Notes: generated from the letters alone by a model not told the origin. Shown: positions 7,825 to 15,896, counted from the stretch's first letter. The stretch is DNA of 16,118 bases from Pavlovales sp. CCMP2436 (GCA_026770615.1 MU631337.1:242335-258452); one strand, 5' to 3'. Numbers and translations are program-made.

Positions 7825-7934
7825 AATACCTAGATTAACGTCCGTCACCTGACATATCTCCAGCGGACCCAAGCGTTGAGAAACATTCGGCGCGGATCAA
7901 GGGACCTTAGCAGATCACACGGGTACTGTCCCCA
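7825..7934. repeat. Dispersed repeat shared with RPC1 intron 3
   Basis: Aligns with 1684-1783 in the same orientation. Shared blocks include CTCCA-CGGACCCAA and GTTGAGAAACA, then GGACCTT with CACACGG. Copies are diverged with small indels. Confidence 0.7.
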
Positions 7935-8125
7935 TCGCAGTTCTTTGTGGGCACCTTCGAACACTTGGTAGCCTCCTTGCGGGCGGCGGTGCGCGCGGCG
8001 CGCGCCGCGGTAAGGAGGCGATGGCGCACGGCGCGCGCGGCGCGCAAGCCGCGCGGCAGCATGTCGCGCAAGGGAGCGTCCACTCGCAGCCACGCGCGTG
8101 CGAGCGCGGAGAGCTCGTGCGCCAT
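7907..8125 (-). CDS. Possible 72-aa basic, alanine/arginine-rich protein
   Basis: The ATG at 8125-8123 lies in an ideal context (CACCATGG). MAHELSALARAWLRVDAPLR is followed by repeated arginine/alanine helix; third positions are almost all G or C for the first ~50 codons. The C-terminal ~16 residues fall in the dispersed repeat at 7825-7934, so the end may be acquired or the unit may be an exon of a larger gene. No family recognised. Confidence 0.28.
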   Translation of the reverse strand: MAHELSALARAWLRVDAPLRDMLPRGLRAARAVRHRLLTAARAARTAARKEATKCSKVPTKNCDGDSTRVIC

Positions 8126-8624
8126 GGTGCCCTGCTCGTTCCATGGAGGAACCGAGTGTGCACCGCCTGGCGGCGAAGTTTGCAACCGGAGTTGGCCTAC
8201 CCCGTGCGCCGCTCGGCGTTGCACGTGGTAGGCATCGCAAGCAGTGGAGCGGGAAGCCATCGTGCGAGCCGTGTTCCTCCAAGCGACGTCAGACCACTAA
8301 GGGTGTTCAACAACAGCAATCCTATAAATATAGTTCAGCCTGAAAGTGCCCTCCGCGCCTTGGACCGCAGCCAGAGAAGGGATGGGCTGCTTTGCAGACG
8401 GGCTGAATTCCCCAGTGCACAACACAGTGGCGCGTGACACTCTGAGTGGGCTCGCATCTCTTTAAACATCTCGTTCGCGAAGGAAGCGAGGCTAAAAAGA
8501 CTCCCCAAAAGGGCGTCCTGCACGCGTACTCCACGCTTCATCGCTTCCAGCGCATGCGCCTCTCGGCGGTCGCATGCGCGGCGGTCGCATACGCTCGCGC
8601 TTGCGCGGGCTCGGGATGAACCTA
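8126..8624. other. Intergenic, mixed, no supported gene
   Basis: Several overlapping frames are open on both strands, but none shows consistent codon bias or a recognisable motif. A minus-strand frame running 8862-8335 crosses the MITE and is probably chance. Confidence 0.4.
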
Positions 8625-8790
8625 CAGGGTGTTGCGGGCTATAAGAAACCGTAACGTTAAGAAACTGAGTCTCATTTTGTGTGCCCTTCAACAGTAATTT
8701 AAGCAAAAAATAAGCATTGTTTGCATGTAATTTGCTAAGAAACTGAGCCTCAGTCTCAAAAGCGCCGTTCTTATTGCCCGCGACACCCTG
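8625..8790. mobile_element. 166-bp MITE, copy 1
   Basis: Terminal inverted repeats at 8625-8647 and 8768-8790 (CAGGGTGT-GCGGGC-ATAAGAA) match at 21 of 23 positions. TA precedes the left end and CA follows the right end, as expected for a decayed TA target duplication. A second copy lies inverted at 14902-15055. Confidence 0.72.
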
Positions 8791-8891
8791 CATCCGATGA
8801 CTTGCAGCAGGCCGACAGGGCCGTCGCGCTCTTGGCGACATGCAAGTAGTGCCCTTTGGCAATCGGCCGACCGCGCGCTCGCCACCTCATC

Positions 8892-9407
8892 TCATCGCCC
8901 CCCCATGGCCAGCCGCGGCTTCGAGTCGAGTGGCGCGGTCCGCGTCAAGGCGCACCCTACGGGCTCGGCGCCTCCGAGCCGCGCGTAGATGCGCGCGCGC
9001 AGGTGCCCGCTCTCCTCGCGCGCCCGACTCTCGGCGTCTAGCTCTGCCCGCAGCGCGGTCGCCAGGTCGGCGGCGTGCCGAAGCAGCCGTCGCTCGCCCT
9101 CCTCGCGCTGCACACGCTCTGCGAGTACTGCGCTGCGCAGCGCATCGCCCTGCACACTCGAGATGAGCTGATGTTCGATGAGACGTCGCTGCTCCGCATC
9201 CTCGGCGAGCGCCCGGCTGAGCGCCTCTGGCGAGAGGCCGAGCTGTGCGATGGCAAGCTGCGCAAAGTCCGGGCTGCTCTCGCGCTCTGCGCGCAGACAC
9301 GTGATCTCGGTGCGGATCTCGGCCGCGGCGTCGGTCAGCGCGGATGGAGAAGAAGCGTTGTAGTGCGGGTCGGTAGGAGCGCCTTGTAGTAGATGATGTG
9401 CTTCCAT
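8892..9407 (-). CDS. Unknown 171-aa alpha-helical/coiled-coil protein
   Basis: The start ATG (9407-9405) has A at -3 and G at +4 (GCAAAATGG), and AT-rich sequence just upstream resembles a promoter or UTR. After MEAHHLLQGAPTDPHYNASS, the protein is charged and helical (ALTDAAAEIRTEITCLRAER; LIEHQLISSVQG; ADLATALRAELDAESRAREE), ending LAMGGR with TGA at 8892-8894. Third positions are strongly GC. The frame stays open upstream to 9671, but that part is AT-rich and less coding-like. I do not recognise a family. It lies downstream on the same strand of the duplicated gene at 9635-10480. Confidence 0.6.
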   Translation of the reverse strand: MEAHHLLQGAPTDPHYNASSPSALTDAAAEIRTEITCLRAERESSPDFAQLAIAQLGLSPEALSRALAEDAEQRRLIEHQLISSVQGDALRSAVLAERVQREEGERRLLRHAADLATALRAELDAESRAREESGHLRARIYARLGGAEPVGCALTRTAPLDSKPRLAMGGR

Positions 9408-9634
9408 TTTGCTCCCCTCTTTGAAGCGGTTGCTCAGTGCTCGCGCGCCATTACTATTTTTTAAAATCTCTTCAAAATAACTTTTAAAAGAAAACGTGTG
9501 AACACTGACCCCACTTCTCCCGAGACGAACGCACGCGCCTCGCGCCAAACGAAGCGACCCACCGCCCCTCCTGAGGCCGACACGGAGACCACTACGCCGT
9601 GAGCGCCCGCGAGGTACTGCGCGAAATAACTCAC
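9408..9634. other. Spacer between minus-strand genes
   Basis: Positions 9445-9495 are AT-rich (TTTTTTAAAATC; AAAATAACTTTTAAAAG) in an otherwise GC-rich area: a likely promoter or 5' UTR for the 171-aa gene. Confidence 0.35.
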
Positions 9635-10352
9635 TCAGAGCAGGTCCAAGGCAGTTCGCACACACAGCCACTCCACGACGGCCTTGGCCGCTGCAGCCGG
9701 CCTCTCCCCCATTCCCTGTACAGCATGCGGCGATGCCAAGATGGCACGGCCATCCTTGTCCGTCATCATCTCAGCCTCCATGAGTGCGCGAGCACCCGCG
9801 CATACGAGTGAGCTGTTGGTACCTGCCCACTGCAGCAGCGCCAGGTGTACTCGTCATATGGACAGCCATTTGACACGCATCCACTACAGCACAACCACGT
9901 GTGATCCGTGCTGCCGTCGAGCCCACGCGCCCGCTCCTGCGAGAGGGCGACCGCCGCATGCAGCTCGCGGCAGCTCGCGGCAGCAGAGCGCGACCGCCAG
10001 CTCCAGACGGCTCCAGCGCGCTCGCGACGTGCGCGAGCAGCGGCGAGGGGGTTGAGCCGCAGCCTGTGCGCCTGGGCGGCCAATCTCCACACGGAAGCAT
10101 GGCTCGGAATCATTGGGTTCCACCCGCGTCGTTAGCTGTGTGCGCCAGCTGACCGCAAGCAGCGAGCGCCATCTCGCCGACGCGCTCGTCGGCTTGACGC
10201 GCCTCTCGACGCTGCCGAGCTGCTCGTCGATCGACCGCGAGCCGGCTCGTAGCTCGAGCAGCAGGCTCGGCGACGGCAGCAAGATTGCGAACCCCATACG
10301 TCGGCGGGCCCGCTGCGTGCGAAGGCCACCCCCCTGCGGTGCGCTTTTGCAG
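9620..10352. repeat. Large direct repeat, copy A (733 bp)
   Basis: Aligns end to end with 10822-11558, from CGAA-AACTCACTCAGAGCAGG to GCGCTTTTGCAG, with substitutions and a few small indels. Both copies keep the same orientation and are 1.2 kb apart. Confidence 0.85.
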
Positions 10353-10490
10353 GCGGCAGGCGGCAAGCGGCAGGCGGCGGCCCGTGTCTTGGCCACCTTT
10401 CCCATCTCGCCGAGGATGAGTCCGGGCTGCGCCGCCTTGACTCCGGCGCGCCTCTCGCCCGCGAAGATCACGTAGGAGCCCGGTGTTGCT
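9635..10490 (-). CDS. Copy A: candidate multi-exon gene with half an HMG box and helical C-terminus
   Basis: Proposed order on the minus strand: HMG-half exon (10488 to about 10382, possibly continuous with the next); 10275-10124, LLLELRAGSRSIDEQLGSVE and on to WRTQLTTR; intron 10123-10072 (GTGGAA...CCCAG, 52 nt, phase 0); 10071 to about 9877, AHRLRLNPLAAARARRERAG and then CRELHAAVALSQERARGLDG; a short intron; and 9829-9635, WAGTNSSLVCAGARALMEAE through ERPAAAAKAVVEWLCVRTAL to DLL and TGA. Third positions are GC-rich in exactly these frames. Except for the HMG piece no domain is recognised. Exact exon borders and the 5' end are unproven. Confidence 0.45.
10382..10480 (-). other. HMG-box half domain exon
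   Basis: Encodes GSYVIFAGERRAGVKAAQPG and then LILGEMGKVAKTRA. This fits the first two helices of an HMG box (SAY-x-x-F-x-x-E-x-R-x-x-V-K-x3-P, then E-x-G-K). The expected Trp after the second helix is replaced (TRA) and helix 3 is not found in frame. An acceptor-like CATCAG lies at 10495-10489. Upstream at about 10662-10643, QDPSAPR before GTAGCC resembles the usual pre-box DPNAPKR, but its phase is off by one base. Confidence 0.55.
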
Positions 10491-10821
10491 GATGTTGTTG
10501 GTAGTAGTATGCGTGTTGGTGTTGGTGCGAATGCTGCTGTTGATGTTAGGGGTATTGGCATGAGCAGTAGTGCTGTTATTAGTGTTATGGGGGTAGTGGT
10601 GCTCAGATCTGCGAGATGTTTTTGCAGGAGCCCAGCGGCTACCTGGGCGCGCTCGGGTCCTGCTGAGACACAGGAGCAGCGCGCAGTCAGGAAGAGGGGG
10701 GGGGGATGAGAGAGTGTGTGAAACAAAAGGAGGGTGGGGATGGGTGTAGGTCAACCCAGGGAGAGCATGCCACTGGGGTTGGTCACACAGGGGCAGCGCG
10801 CAGTCAAGGAGAGGGCGACTG
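10491..10821. other. Spacer between the large repeats
   Basis: Contains TTG/GTTG-rich simple sequence (10485-10600) that looks like a minus-strand intron. A 29-bp direct repeat, CACAGG-GCAGCGCGCAGTC-type, occurs at 10669-10697 and 10786-10814. Confidence 0.5.
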
Positions 10822-11558
10822 TGCGAACAAACTCACTCAGAGCAGGTCCAAGGCGGTTCGCACACACAACCACTCCACGACGGCCTTGGCCGCTGCAGCT
10901 GGCCTCTCTCCCATTCCCTGTACAGCATGCGGCGATGCCAAGATGGCAAGGTCATCCTTGTCTGCCAACAACTCAGCCTCCATGAGTGTGCGAGCACCCG
11001 CGCATGCGAGTGAGCCGTTCGTACCTGTCCACTGCAGCACCGCCAGGTGTACTCGTTACACGGGCAGCCGTTGGCACGCACCAAGACAGACTGCGAGCGC
11101 CGTGACCTGCGCTTCCATCGAGCCCGAGCGCCCGCCATGCTGACGCGAGAGGACGGCCGCTGCATGCAGCTCACGGCAGCTCGCGGCAGCAGAGCGCGAC
11201 CGCCAGCTCTGTCCGGCTCCAGCGCGCTCGTGACGTGCGCGAGCAGCGGCGAGGAGGTTGAGTCGCAGCCTGTGCGCCTGAGCGGCCACTCCCCGCACAG
11301 AATCATGGCTCGGGATCATGGGTCGCCATCCCTGTCGTGAGCTGTGTGCGCCAGCTGACAGCAAGCAGCGAGCGCCATCTCGCCGGCGCGCTCGTCGGCT
11401 TGACGCACCTCTCGACGCGGCCGAGCTGCTCATCCATTGATCGCGAGCCGGCTCATAGCTCGAATAGCAGGATCGGCAGCGCCGCGAGATCGCGAGCCCC
11501 CGCGTCGGCGGCGGGCCCGCTGCGCGCGGAGGCCACCCCCCTGCGTGCGCTTTTGCAG
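10822..11558. repeat. Large direct repeat, copy B (737 bp)
   Basis: Partner of 9620-10352. Its right end stops 10 bp before an ATG in frame with the Sel1 gene (11568), so the duplication brought that gene's present upstream sequence. Confidence 0.85.
10837..11558 (-). pseudogene. Copy B: partly decayed duplicate of the copy A gene
   Basis: Parallel to copy A but damaged. The Arg codon CGA of copy A (10249-10247) is TGA at 11455-11453, and the GT donor after TQLTT reads AT. The last exon (11031-10837; WTGTNGSLACAGARTLMEAE... DLL, TGA) stays open, with 55 of 64 residues identical to copy A and the last 37 identical. An ATG just after the stop (MDEQLGRVERC) could start a shorter product, so partial function is not excluded. 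No HMG-half exon lies beside this copy. Confidence 0.45.
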
Positions 11559-11768
11559 TGGGGCGCCATGCTCGCGCATTTTTCAAAACCAGCGCCTCGC
11601 TCGGCAGCCATCTCCGCCCCCCGTGCCTCGGCAGCCTCCGCTCGCAGCTCGCAGCTCGCAGCTCCTCGCCTCGCGCAGCCGCCTACCCCCGTTCGCCGCT
11701 TGCAGCTCCTCTACGCTGCCTCGCCTCTCGTCAGATCGGATAGACTGCCTCCGCGCCTTGTTGGTGCG

Positions 11769-13016
11769 ATGGACGTGATCGCGCTCCGCCGCAAGGCCGA
11801 CCAGGGCGACGCGGAAGTGCAGCACACCCTCGCACAATGCTACTACGCCGGGATGACCATGCCGCAGGACTACGCCGAGGCTGCTGCCTTCTACTGCCGC
11901 GCCGCCGACCAGGGTCACTTGGACGCGCAATACGACTACGGGGTTTGCTGCAGCGATGGTACTGGCGTGCCGCAAGACGATCGCGAGGCTGCTCGACTCC
12001 TCCACCGTGCGGCCAACAAGGGGCACGCGGGTGCGCAGAACGCCCTCCGGCAGTGTTTTGAAAATGGGAGAGGCGTGCCGCTGGACCACGACGAGGCTGC
12101 TCGCCTCTACTGCCTCGCGGCCGAGCAGGGCCTCGCTGTAGCGCAGCACAGCCTCGCGATGCTTTGCGGCTCAGGCAGGGGCGTGCCGCAGGACGACGCC
12201 GAGGCTGCTCGCCTCTTCTTCCTCGCAGCCGAGCAGGGTCTCGCTACAGCACAATTCTCCTTCGTAATTTTGTACACCTCGGGCAGGGGCGTGCCGCAGG
12301 ACGACGCCAAGGCTGCTCGCTATTACCGCCTCGCAGCCGAGCAGGGCCTTGCTGTTGCGCAGTTCAACTACGGGCTTTCCTGTGAACATGGCAGGGGCGT
12401 GCCGCAGGACATGGGCGAGGCTGCTCGGTATTACCGCCTCGCAGCCGAGCAGGGCAATGCGAAAGCCCAGCTCAACTACGGTTTTTGCTGCGAACATGAC
12501 ATGGGCGTGCCGCAGGACATTGGCGAGGCTGCTCGGTATTACCGTTTCGCAGCCGAGCAGGGCCTCGCCTTCTCCCAAGTCTACCTGGGCAGGCTTCTCC
12601 TCCAGAAGGCGGCTGCAAGAATGACGCTGCCTGCCGCGCCGGGAGAGGCCGTTCGATTCCTCGCGCAGGCGGCGCAGCAGACGGGAGACGAGCAGATCCG
12701 TCTAGGGGCGCTCGCTGCGCTCAGCGAGCACGCGCGCGAGCCCGACGTCGCCAAGGCATGCTGCGTCGGCTGCGGACAGACGCGAAAGCTCAAATCGTGC
12801 TCCAAGTGCCTCACCGCTAAGTTCTGTGGCGCCGAGTGCGTCCGATGCATGTGGCACGTGCGCAAGCAGAGCTGCAAGACCTTCGCCGCGGCGCGAGAGG
12901 AGGCCACGGCGGCCGCGGACGGCGGCGCAGACGAGCACGGCGCGGCGCCGGCCGACGCTGAGCACGCCTTCTCGCCTCACTCTGGGCGTCTATTGGCCTT
13001 AAGAATAAAAATTTAG
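11769..13016 (+). CDS. Sel1-repeat protein with C-terminal MYND-type zinc finger
   Basis: 415 aa. From about residue 4 to 325 there are eight to nine tandem Sel1-like repeats of ~36 aa with consensus AARYYRLAAEQGxAxAQxxY and then GRGVPQDDxEA. Sel1 repeats are helical-hairpin solenoids that bind proteins. Residues 332-369 form a MYND-type finger: C332, C335, C344, C347, C353, C357 and C369 are present, but the usual His eight residues after the sixth Cys is Arg365, with His363 nearby. The acidic/alanine-rich tail ends LALRIKI, TAG 13014-13016. I chose the ATG at 11769 (GCGATGG) because the repeats begin there. The frame is open upstream, and an ATG at 11568 would add 67 residues rich in Ala/Ser/Arg/Pro, resembling an organelle transit peptide. 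The role is probably as a protein-interaction adaptor; no partner is evident. Confidence 0.9.
   Translation: MDVIALRRKADQGDAEVQHTLAQCYYAGMTMPQDYAEAAAFYCRAADQGHLDAQYDYGVCCSDGTGVPQDDREAARLLHRAANKGHAGAQNALRQCFENGRGVPLDHDEAARLYCLAAEQGLAVAQHSLAMLCGSGRGVPQDDAEAARLFFLAAEQGLATAQFSFVILYTSGRGVPQDDAKAARYYRLAAEQGLAVAQFNYGLSCEHGRGVPQDMGEAARYYRLAAEQGNAKAQLNYGFCCEHDMGVPQDIGEAARYYRFAAEQGLAFSQVYLGRLLLQKAAARMTLPAAPGEAVRFLAQAAQQTGDEQIRLGALAALSEHAREPDVAKACCVGCGQTRKLKSCSKCLTAKFCGAECVRCMWHVRKQSCKTFAAAREEATAAADGGADEHGAAPADAEHAFSPHSGRLLALRIKI
13004..13009 (+). terminator. AATAAA overlapping the end of the Sel1/MYND CDS
   Basis: AATAAA occurs within the last codons, just before TAG, and AT-rich sequence follows. It may serve as the polyadenylation signal of a transcript with a very short 3' UTR. 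Confidence 0.35.
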
Positions 13017-13252
13017 AATTTTTGCGCCTGAAATAGAATACATAAACCGATCTAGTAGGAGGGTGGTTGCAATTCTAGCAGACTACAGGCGAAATTAATT
13101 CTATATAATATATATTTACGACGCCGCGCGCGGCCGGCGCAGGCGGATAGCACCCGCCGGCGCGCTGGTGACAGCGTTGAGGTGTGCCGTCCGCGCTAGC
13201 GTCTTAAAAAGGGCGAAGCTCGCCACGAAGACGAGTCTTCTCCAGCCAGCGC
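13017..13252. other. Intergenic, AT-rich then GC-rich
   Basis: Positions 13017-13120 are AT-rich (TTCTATATAATATATATTTA) and probably 3' flank. GC-rich sequence after 13120 has open minus-strand frames without recognisable content. Confidence 0.4.
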
Positions 13253-13606
13253 TTAAAGACTCGTACTTGGCACCGAGTGAGGTTGGATATCGCCACTGCC
13301 CACAGAGAGCCCCGCGGCCCGCCTGTTCGCCATCGCCTTCTTCATCGCAGCGCCTGTACGATGGGCGCCAATGCTCTCGGTCATGTCGAGCAGGACCACC
13401 GCCAACTTGAGGGCGCGCTGCTCGTAGTGGGCGTCGCACCACTAGGGGCGCATGCCCGCCGGCGCACACCGGCTCGTGCCCGCGTCCTCGGCTGCCAGCC
13501 GAGCAGCAGCCAGGAAGATGCTCTGTGTGCCGCCCTTCTGCGACGTGTAGCCACCTCTTGACTGATGAGCGCCGGCGCGTTCGCGCGCAAATCCCCTTGG
13601 CCAGTG
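13253..13606 (-). pseudogene. Unrecognised coding-like frame broken by one amber stop
   Basis: One minus-strand frame runs SRGGYTSQKGGTQSIFLAAA, then RLAAEDAGTSRC up to MRP. It meets TAG at 13444-13442 and continues WCDAHYEQRALKLAVVLLDM, then TESIGAHRTGAAMKKAMANR, to TAA 13253-13255. Third positions are GC-rich on both sides. The CTAG could alternatively be an intron acceptor with the second part as an exon. No family recognised. Confidence 0.33.
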
Positions 13607-13985
13607 CTATGGTTGAGTGCGGTCCCCCTGCACGAACGGCCGCGCGAGTTTTGTCACTGGGGTTGGCCTACTGCACTCGACACAAGCCGCTGAGTGCGGT
13701 AGTCGGATTGCCTCGGAAAGACGCGCATTCTCTGCTTCCATAGACCCGCACGCAATCGACTGTGTGCGATCAGGAAAGTAACCCCTAGTGAGTCCGATTC
13801 TCAGTGTAGTCCGTTAAAATGTCGCCGTAAGGCCGCCTATTTTTATACTTACTACAATCGCAACAAGCCAGGTACGCGAGCGTAATAGTTGGGATATCCA
13901 ATTTGATTATTGGCTTATATGATCCATTATCGAATTTTATACGCGTATTGTTTTCATCAAGCAAAAGTTCACTCTCGCAAGTAAG
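13607..13985. other. Intergenic, no gene seen
   Basis: Falls from GC-rich to AT-rich by about 13830. No frame shows convincing codon bias. Confidence 0.4.
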
Positions 13986-14228
13986 TCAGTTGTTCACTAC
14001 CGGCTCCGCGCTCAGCAGCCAGTACTGCGCACCAGGTAGCAACCCTGTAAACGCGTGCCCCGCCTCGCCAGTGACGACGAGCGGGCCTTCGATCGAGCGC
14101 ACCTCGCCCACGAGCCATGCGCCGCTCGCCGCCCAGTCCCCAACCGCTGCTGACGTGCTCGCAGGGGAAGCGGATGACGAAGCCGTCGGATCTGAAACCA
14201 TCTGATCTGAAGCCGTTGGATCTGACAC
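13986..14228 (-). CDS. Possible 80-aa protein or exon, unrecognised
   Basis: The N-terminal third is low-complexity Asp/Ser/Thr/Ala from a 15-bp tandem repeat. The rest (GAWLVGEVRSIEGPLVVTGE, then LLPGAQYWLLSAEPVVNN) has mainly G/C third positions and a beta-strand look, ending TGA. The opposite strand is also open with fair codon bias, so the strand is uncertain. Confidence 0.28.
   Translation of the reverse strand: MSDPTASDQMVSDPTASSSASPASTSAAVGDWAASGAWLVGEVRSIEGPLVVTGEAGHAFTGLLPGAQYWLLSAEPVVNN
14183..14227. repeat. 15-bp tandem repeat, three units
   Basis: Units such as CCGTCGGATCTGAAA at 14183, 14198 and 14213, each with a few changes. They encode (K)PSDL on plus or SD-ASDQM-like on minus. 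Confidence 0.75.
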
Positions 14229-14457
14229 AGCATGGCTGCTCTCCGCGCCGGGTTTGAAAAGCGTGGGAGAGGCGGACCCGGGGGCCGCTGTGCTGGCGAA
14301 GAGGGGGAGGGACTTCGGGTCGAGGAAGCGGTTCGGGAGGCCCTTGGTGTACGCGACGAACAGCGGGGCGGCGGAGGGCGCCTACATGTGTTTGAAAGTG
14401 TTCACAGAGGTTTGGCTATGGCTCAGGTCAGGGGGCCCCTGCCTACGACCGGGTTAA
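14206..14457 (+). CDS. Possible coding exon, unrecognised
   Basis: The open frame includes KSVGEADPGAAVLAKRGRDF, then GSRKRFGRPLVYATNSGAAE and GAYM, with nearly all third positions G or C up to about 14395. It then reads into less biased sequence and stops at 14457. There is no ATG at the likely start, so it may be an internal exon. Confidence 0.28.
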   Translation, partial: SEAVGSDTAWLLSAPGLKSVGEADPGAAVLAKRGRDFGSRKRFGRPLVYATNSGAAEGAYMCLKVFTEVWLWLRSGGPCLRPG

Positions 14458-14901
14458 ATTATTCCCGACGGCACAGAAGAGACCTGGCCAGAATATTTAT
14501 GAATTGACTACATCTGCAGTGAATTTGTTCAATTGTTGAAAAAATTGTGGGGCAGAAAACGAACTTACTTCTGAAATGGTCGGGGCGGAGGCCTATTTTA
14601 GAAGTGTTCTTATGCCATGTTATGCTATTGTGTGCTAATGAGGCCCTTCTACCGCCTGGTGCGCAGTCTTTGCGCCCAGTCGGCCCCGGGTGTCAGCGTC
14701 GGAGGGTGTCTAAAGAGGATTTTAGGTTGAAGTTTACATATAGAGGAGTGTAGGGAATTATCAAGTAGTTAGTTAGTTCGTATGACCCTTCAACACACCC
14801 GCAAACGCTTTAGGCGTCGAGGGAGGTGGCTTTCATGTTATCTGAATGTGTGTTCGAAGAACTAAGTGCAAAGGAAGACCCTTTTGAGTGTGTGTTAGCT
14901 G

Positions 14902-15055
14902 CTGGGATTGCGGGCAATAAGAAGGGCACATTTGAGGTTGAGGCTCAGTATCTTGGCAAATTATTAATAAATTTACTTAGATTACGATTGAAGGGCACAC
15001 AAAATGAGGCTCAAGTTCTTAACGTCACAGCTTCTTATTTGCCCGCGACTCCCTG
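14902..15055. mobile_element. MITE copy 2, inverted relative to copy 1
   Basis: The reverse complement matches 8625-8790 along its length, including the ends (GCGGGCAATAAGAA and TTGCCCGCGACTCCCTG) and internal GAGGCTCA...AAGGGCACACAAAATGAGGCTCA. TA follows the right end and TG precedes the left. An internal deletion relative to copy 1 is a multiple of three, so one frame stays open in both. Confidence 0.7.
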
Positions 15056-15115
15056 TATGTTGGAAGGGGGGTGCGAGTACGAATGTGTGACTACTCGTGA
15101 AAACAGATTAATTTA

Positions 15116-15194
15116 AATCCGGACTCAGCCGAATCCAGAGCAACTGCCAAACAAAGGCAGTTGCAAACTGATAGTGCTAGCGTTAGTCCGGATT
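15116..15194. repeat. Hairpin repeat, copy inverted relative to RPC1 intron 5
   Basis: Perfect outer arms AATCCGGACT (15116-15125) and AGTCCGGATT (15185-15194) enclose a perfect 9-bp hairpin GCAACTGCC-AAACAAA-GGCAGTTGC (15140-15164). The reverse complement matches 3271-3328. Confidence 0.7.
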
Positions 15195-15369
15195 CTCAAA
15201 CTCGGATTCTGTTGGGGGCGGCCTACTCTCAACCGAGTGACGCTCAGACGCCGACACCTGGGGCCACCTGGACGCAGAGACTGCGCCCCAAGCGGTATAA
15301 GTGGTGGCATCATAACATACTATAACATAACTATTACACAGTTACAACTTTATTTAAATTCAACTCAAT

Positions 15370-15640
15370 AACCACAATTCACCTGCTCAGGAGCTGCCAA
15401 AAATTGCACCCTCAAGAGCATACCCCCCCCTATTTGATGATACCCCCTCTTCTTTCATCACATTAAATTAACAACCACAATTCACCTGCACAGGAGCTGC
15501 CACGAATAGCACCCTCGAGAGCACACCCCCCCCCTTTTTTTATGATACCCCCCCCCCTCTTTCATGAGATTACATTAATAAAATAACCACAATTCACCTG
15601 CACAGGAGTTGCCACGAATAGCACCCTCGAGAGGACCTCA
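15370..15640. repeat. ~105-bp tandem repeat, 2.5 units
   Basis: Units start at 15370, 15473 and 15585 (AACCACAATTCACCTGC, then CAGGAG-TGCCA, GCACCCTC-AGAG). The spacers contain C-runs and CTTTCAT. Confidence 0.85.
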
Positions 15641-15896
15641 ATCGCCAAGTAGGAGATCCGGACCTGTTGCCAAATTACATACCAACAATGCTCAAGTTAC
15701 ATACGAACAATGCTTAAGTTGCATACAAACAATGCTTACATCACATACGAACAATGCTTAAGTTACATACGAACAATGCTTAAGTTGCATACAAACAATG
15801 CTAAATCACATGCGAACAATGCTTAAATTACATACGAACCATGCTAAATCACATACAAACAATCTATACGATCGCCAAGTAGGAGATCTGGACCTG
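15641..15896. repeat. 22-bp tandem array between 26-bp direct repeats
   Basis: 15677-15863 holds about 8.6 units of 21-22 bp (ACATACGAACAATGCTTAAGTT and variants). Flanks 15641-15666 and 15871-15896 (ATCGCCAAGTAGGAGATC-GGACCTG) differ at one base. Positions 39-60 at the other end of the window resemble one decayed unit. Confidence 0.88.

Larger units (their letters stand above)
14617..15318. mobile_element. Inverted-repeat-bounded composite enclosing two other repeat families
   Basis: The arms 14646-14705 and 15245-15301 are diverged inverted copies (ACCGC-TGG-GCGCAGTCT, TGCG-CCAG, GGCCCC-GGTGTC-GCGTC). Outside them ATGTTATG (14617-14624) and CATAACAT (15311-15318) extend the symmetry. Inside lie MITE copy 2 and the hairpin repeat at 15116-15194. 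No transposase is seen. Confidence 0.5.

Noticed and set aside
8335..8862. 175-aa minus-strand frame
   Set aside because: It crosses the whole MITE at 8625-8790 and has no consistent codon bias outside it.
11337..11567. Sel1/MYND protein starting at 11337
   Set aside because: This stretch is antisense to the duplicated minus-strand exon in copy B and is open by chance.
14826..15116. 96-aa plus-strand frame
   Set aside because: Mostly MITE copy 2; its similarity to the frame at 8335-8862 is explained by the repeat.
15677..15863. CRISPR array
   Set aside because: Units are contiguous 21-22 bp tandem repeats with no unique spacers, in eukaryotic DNA.
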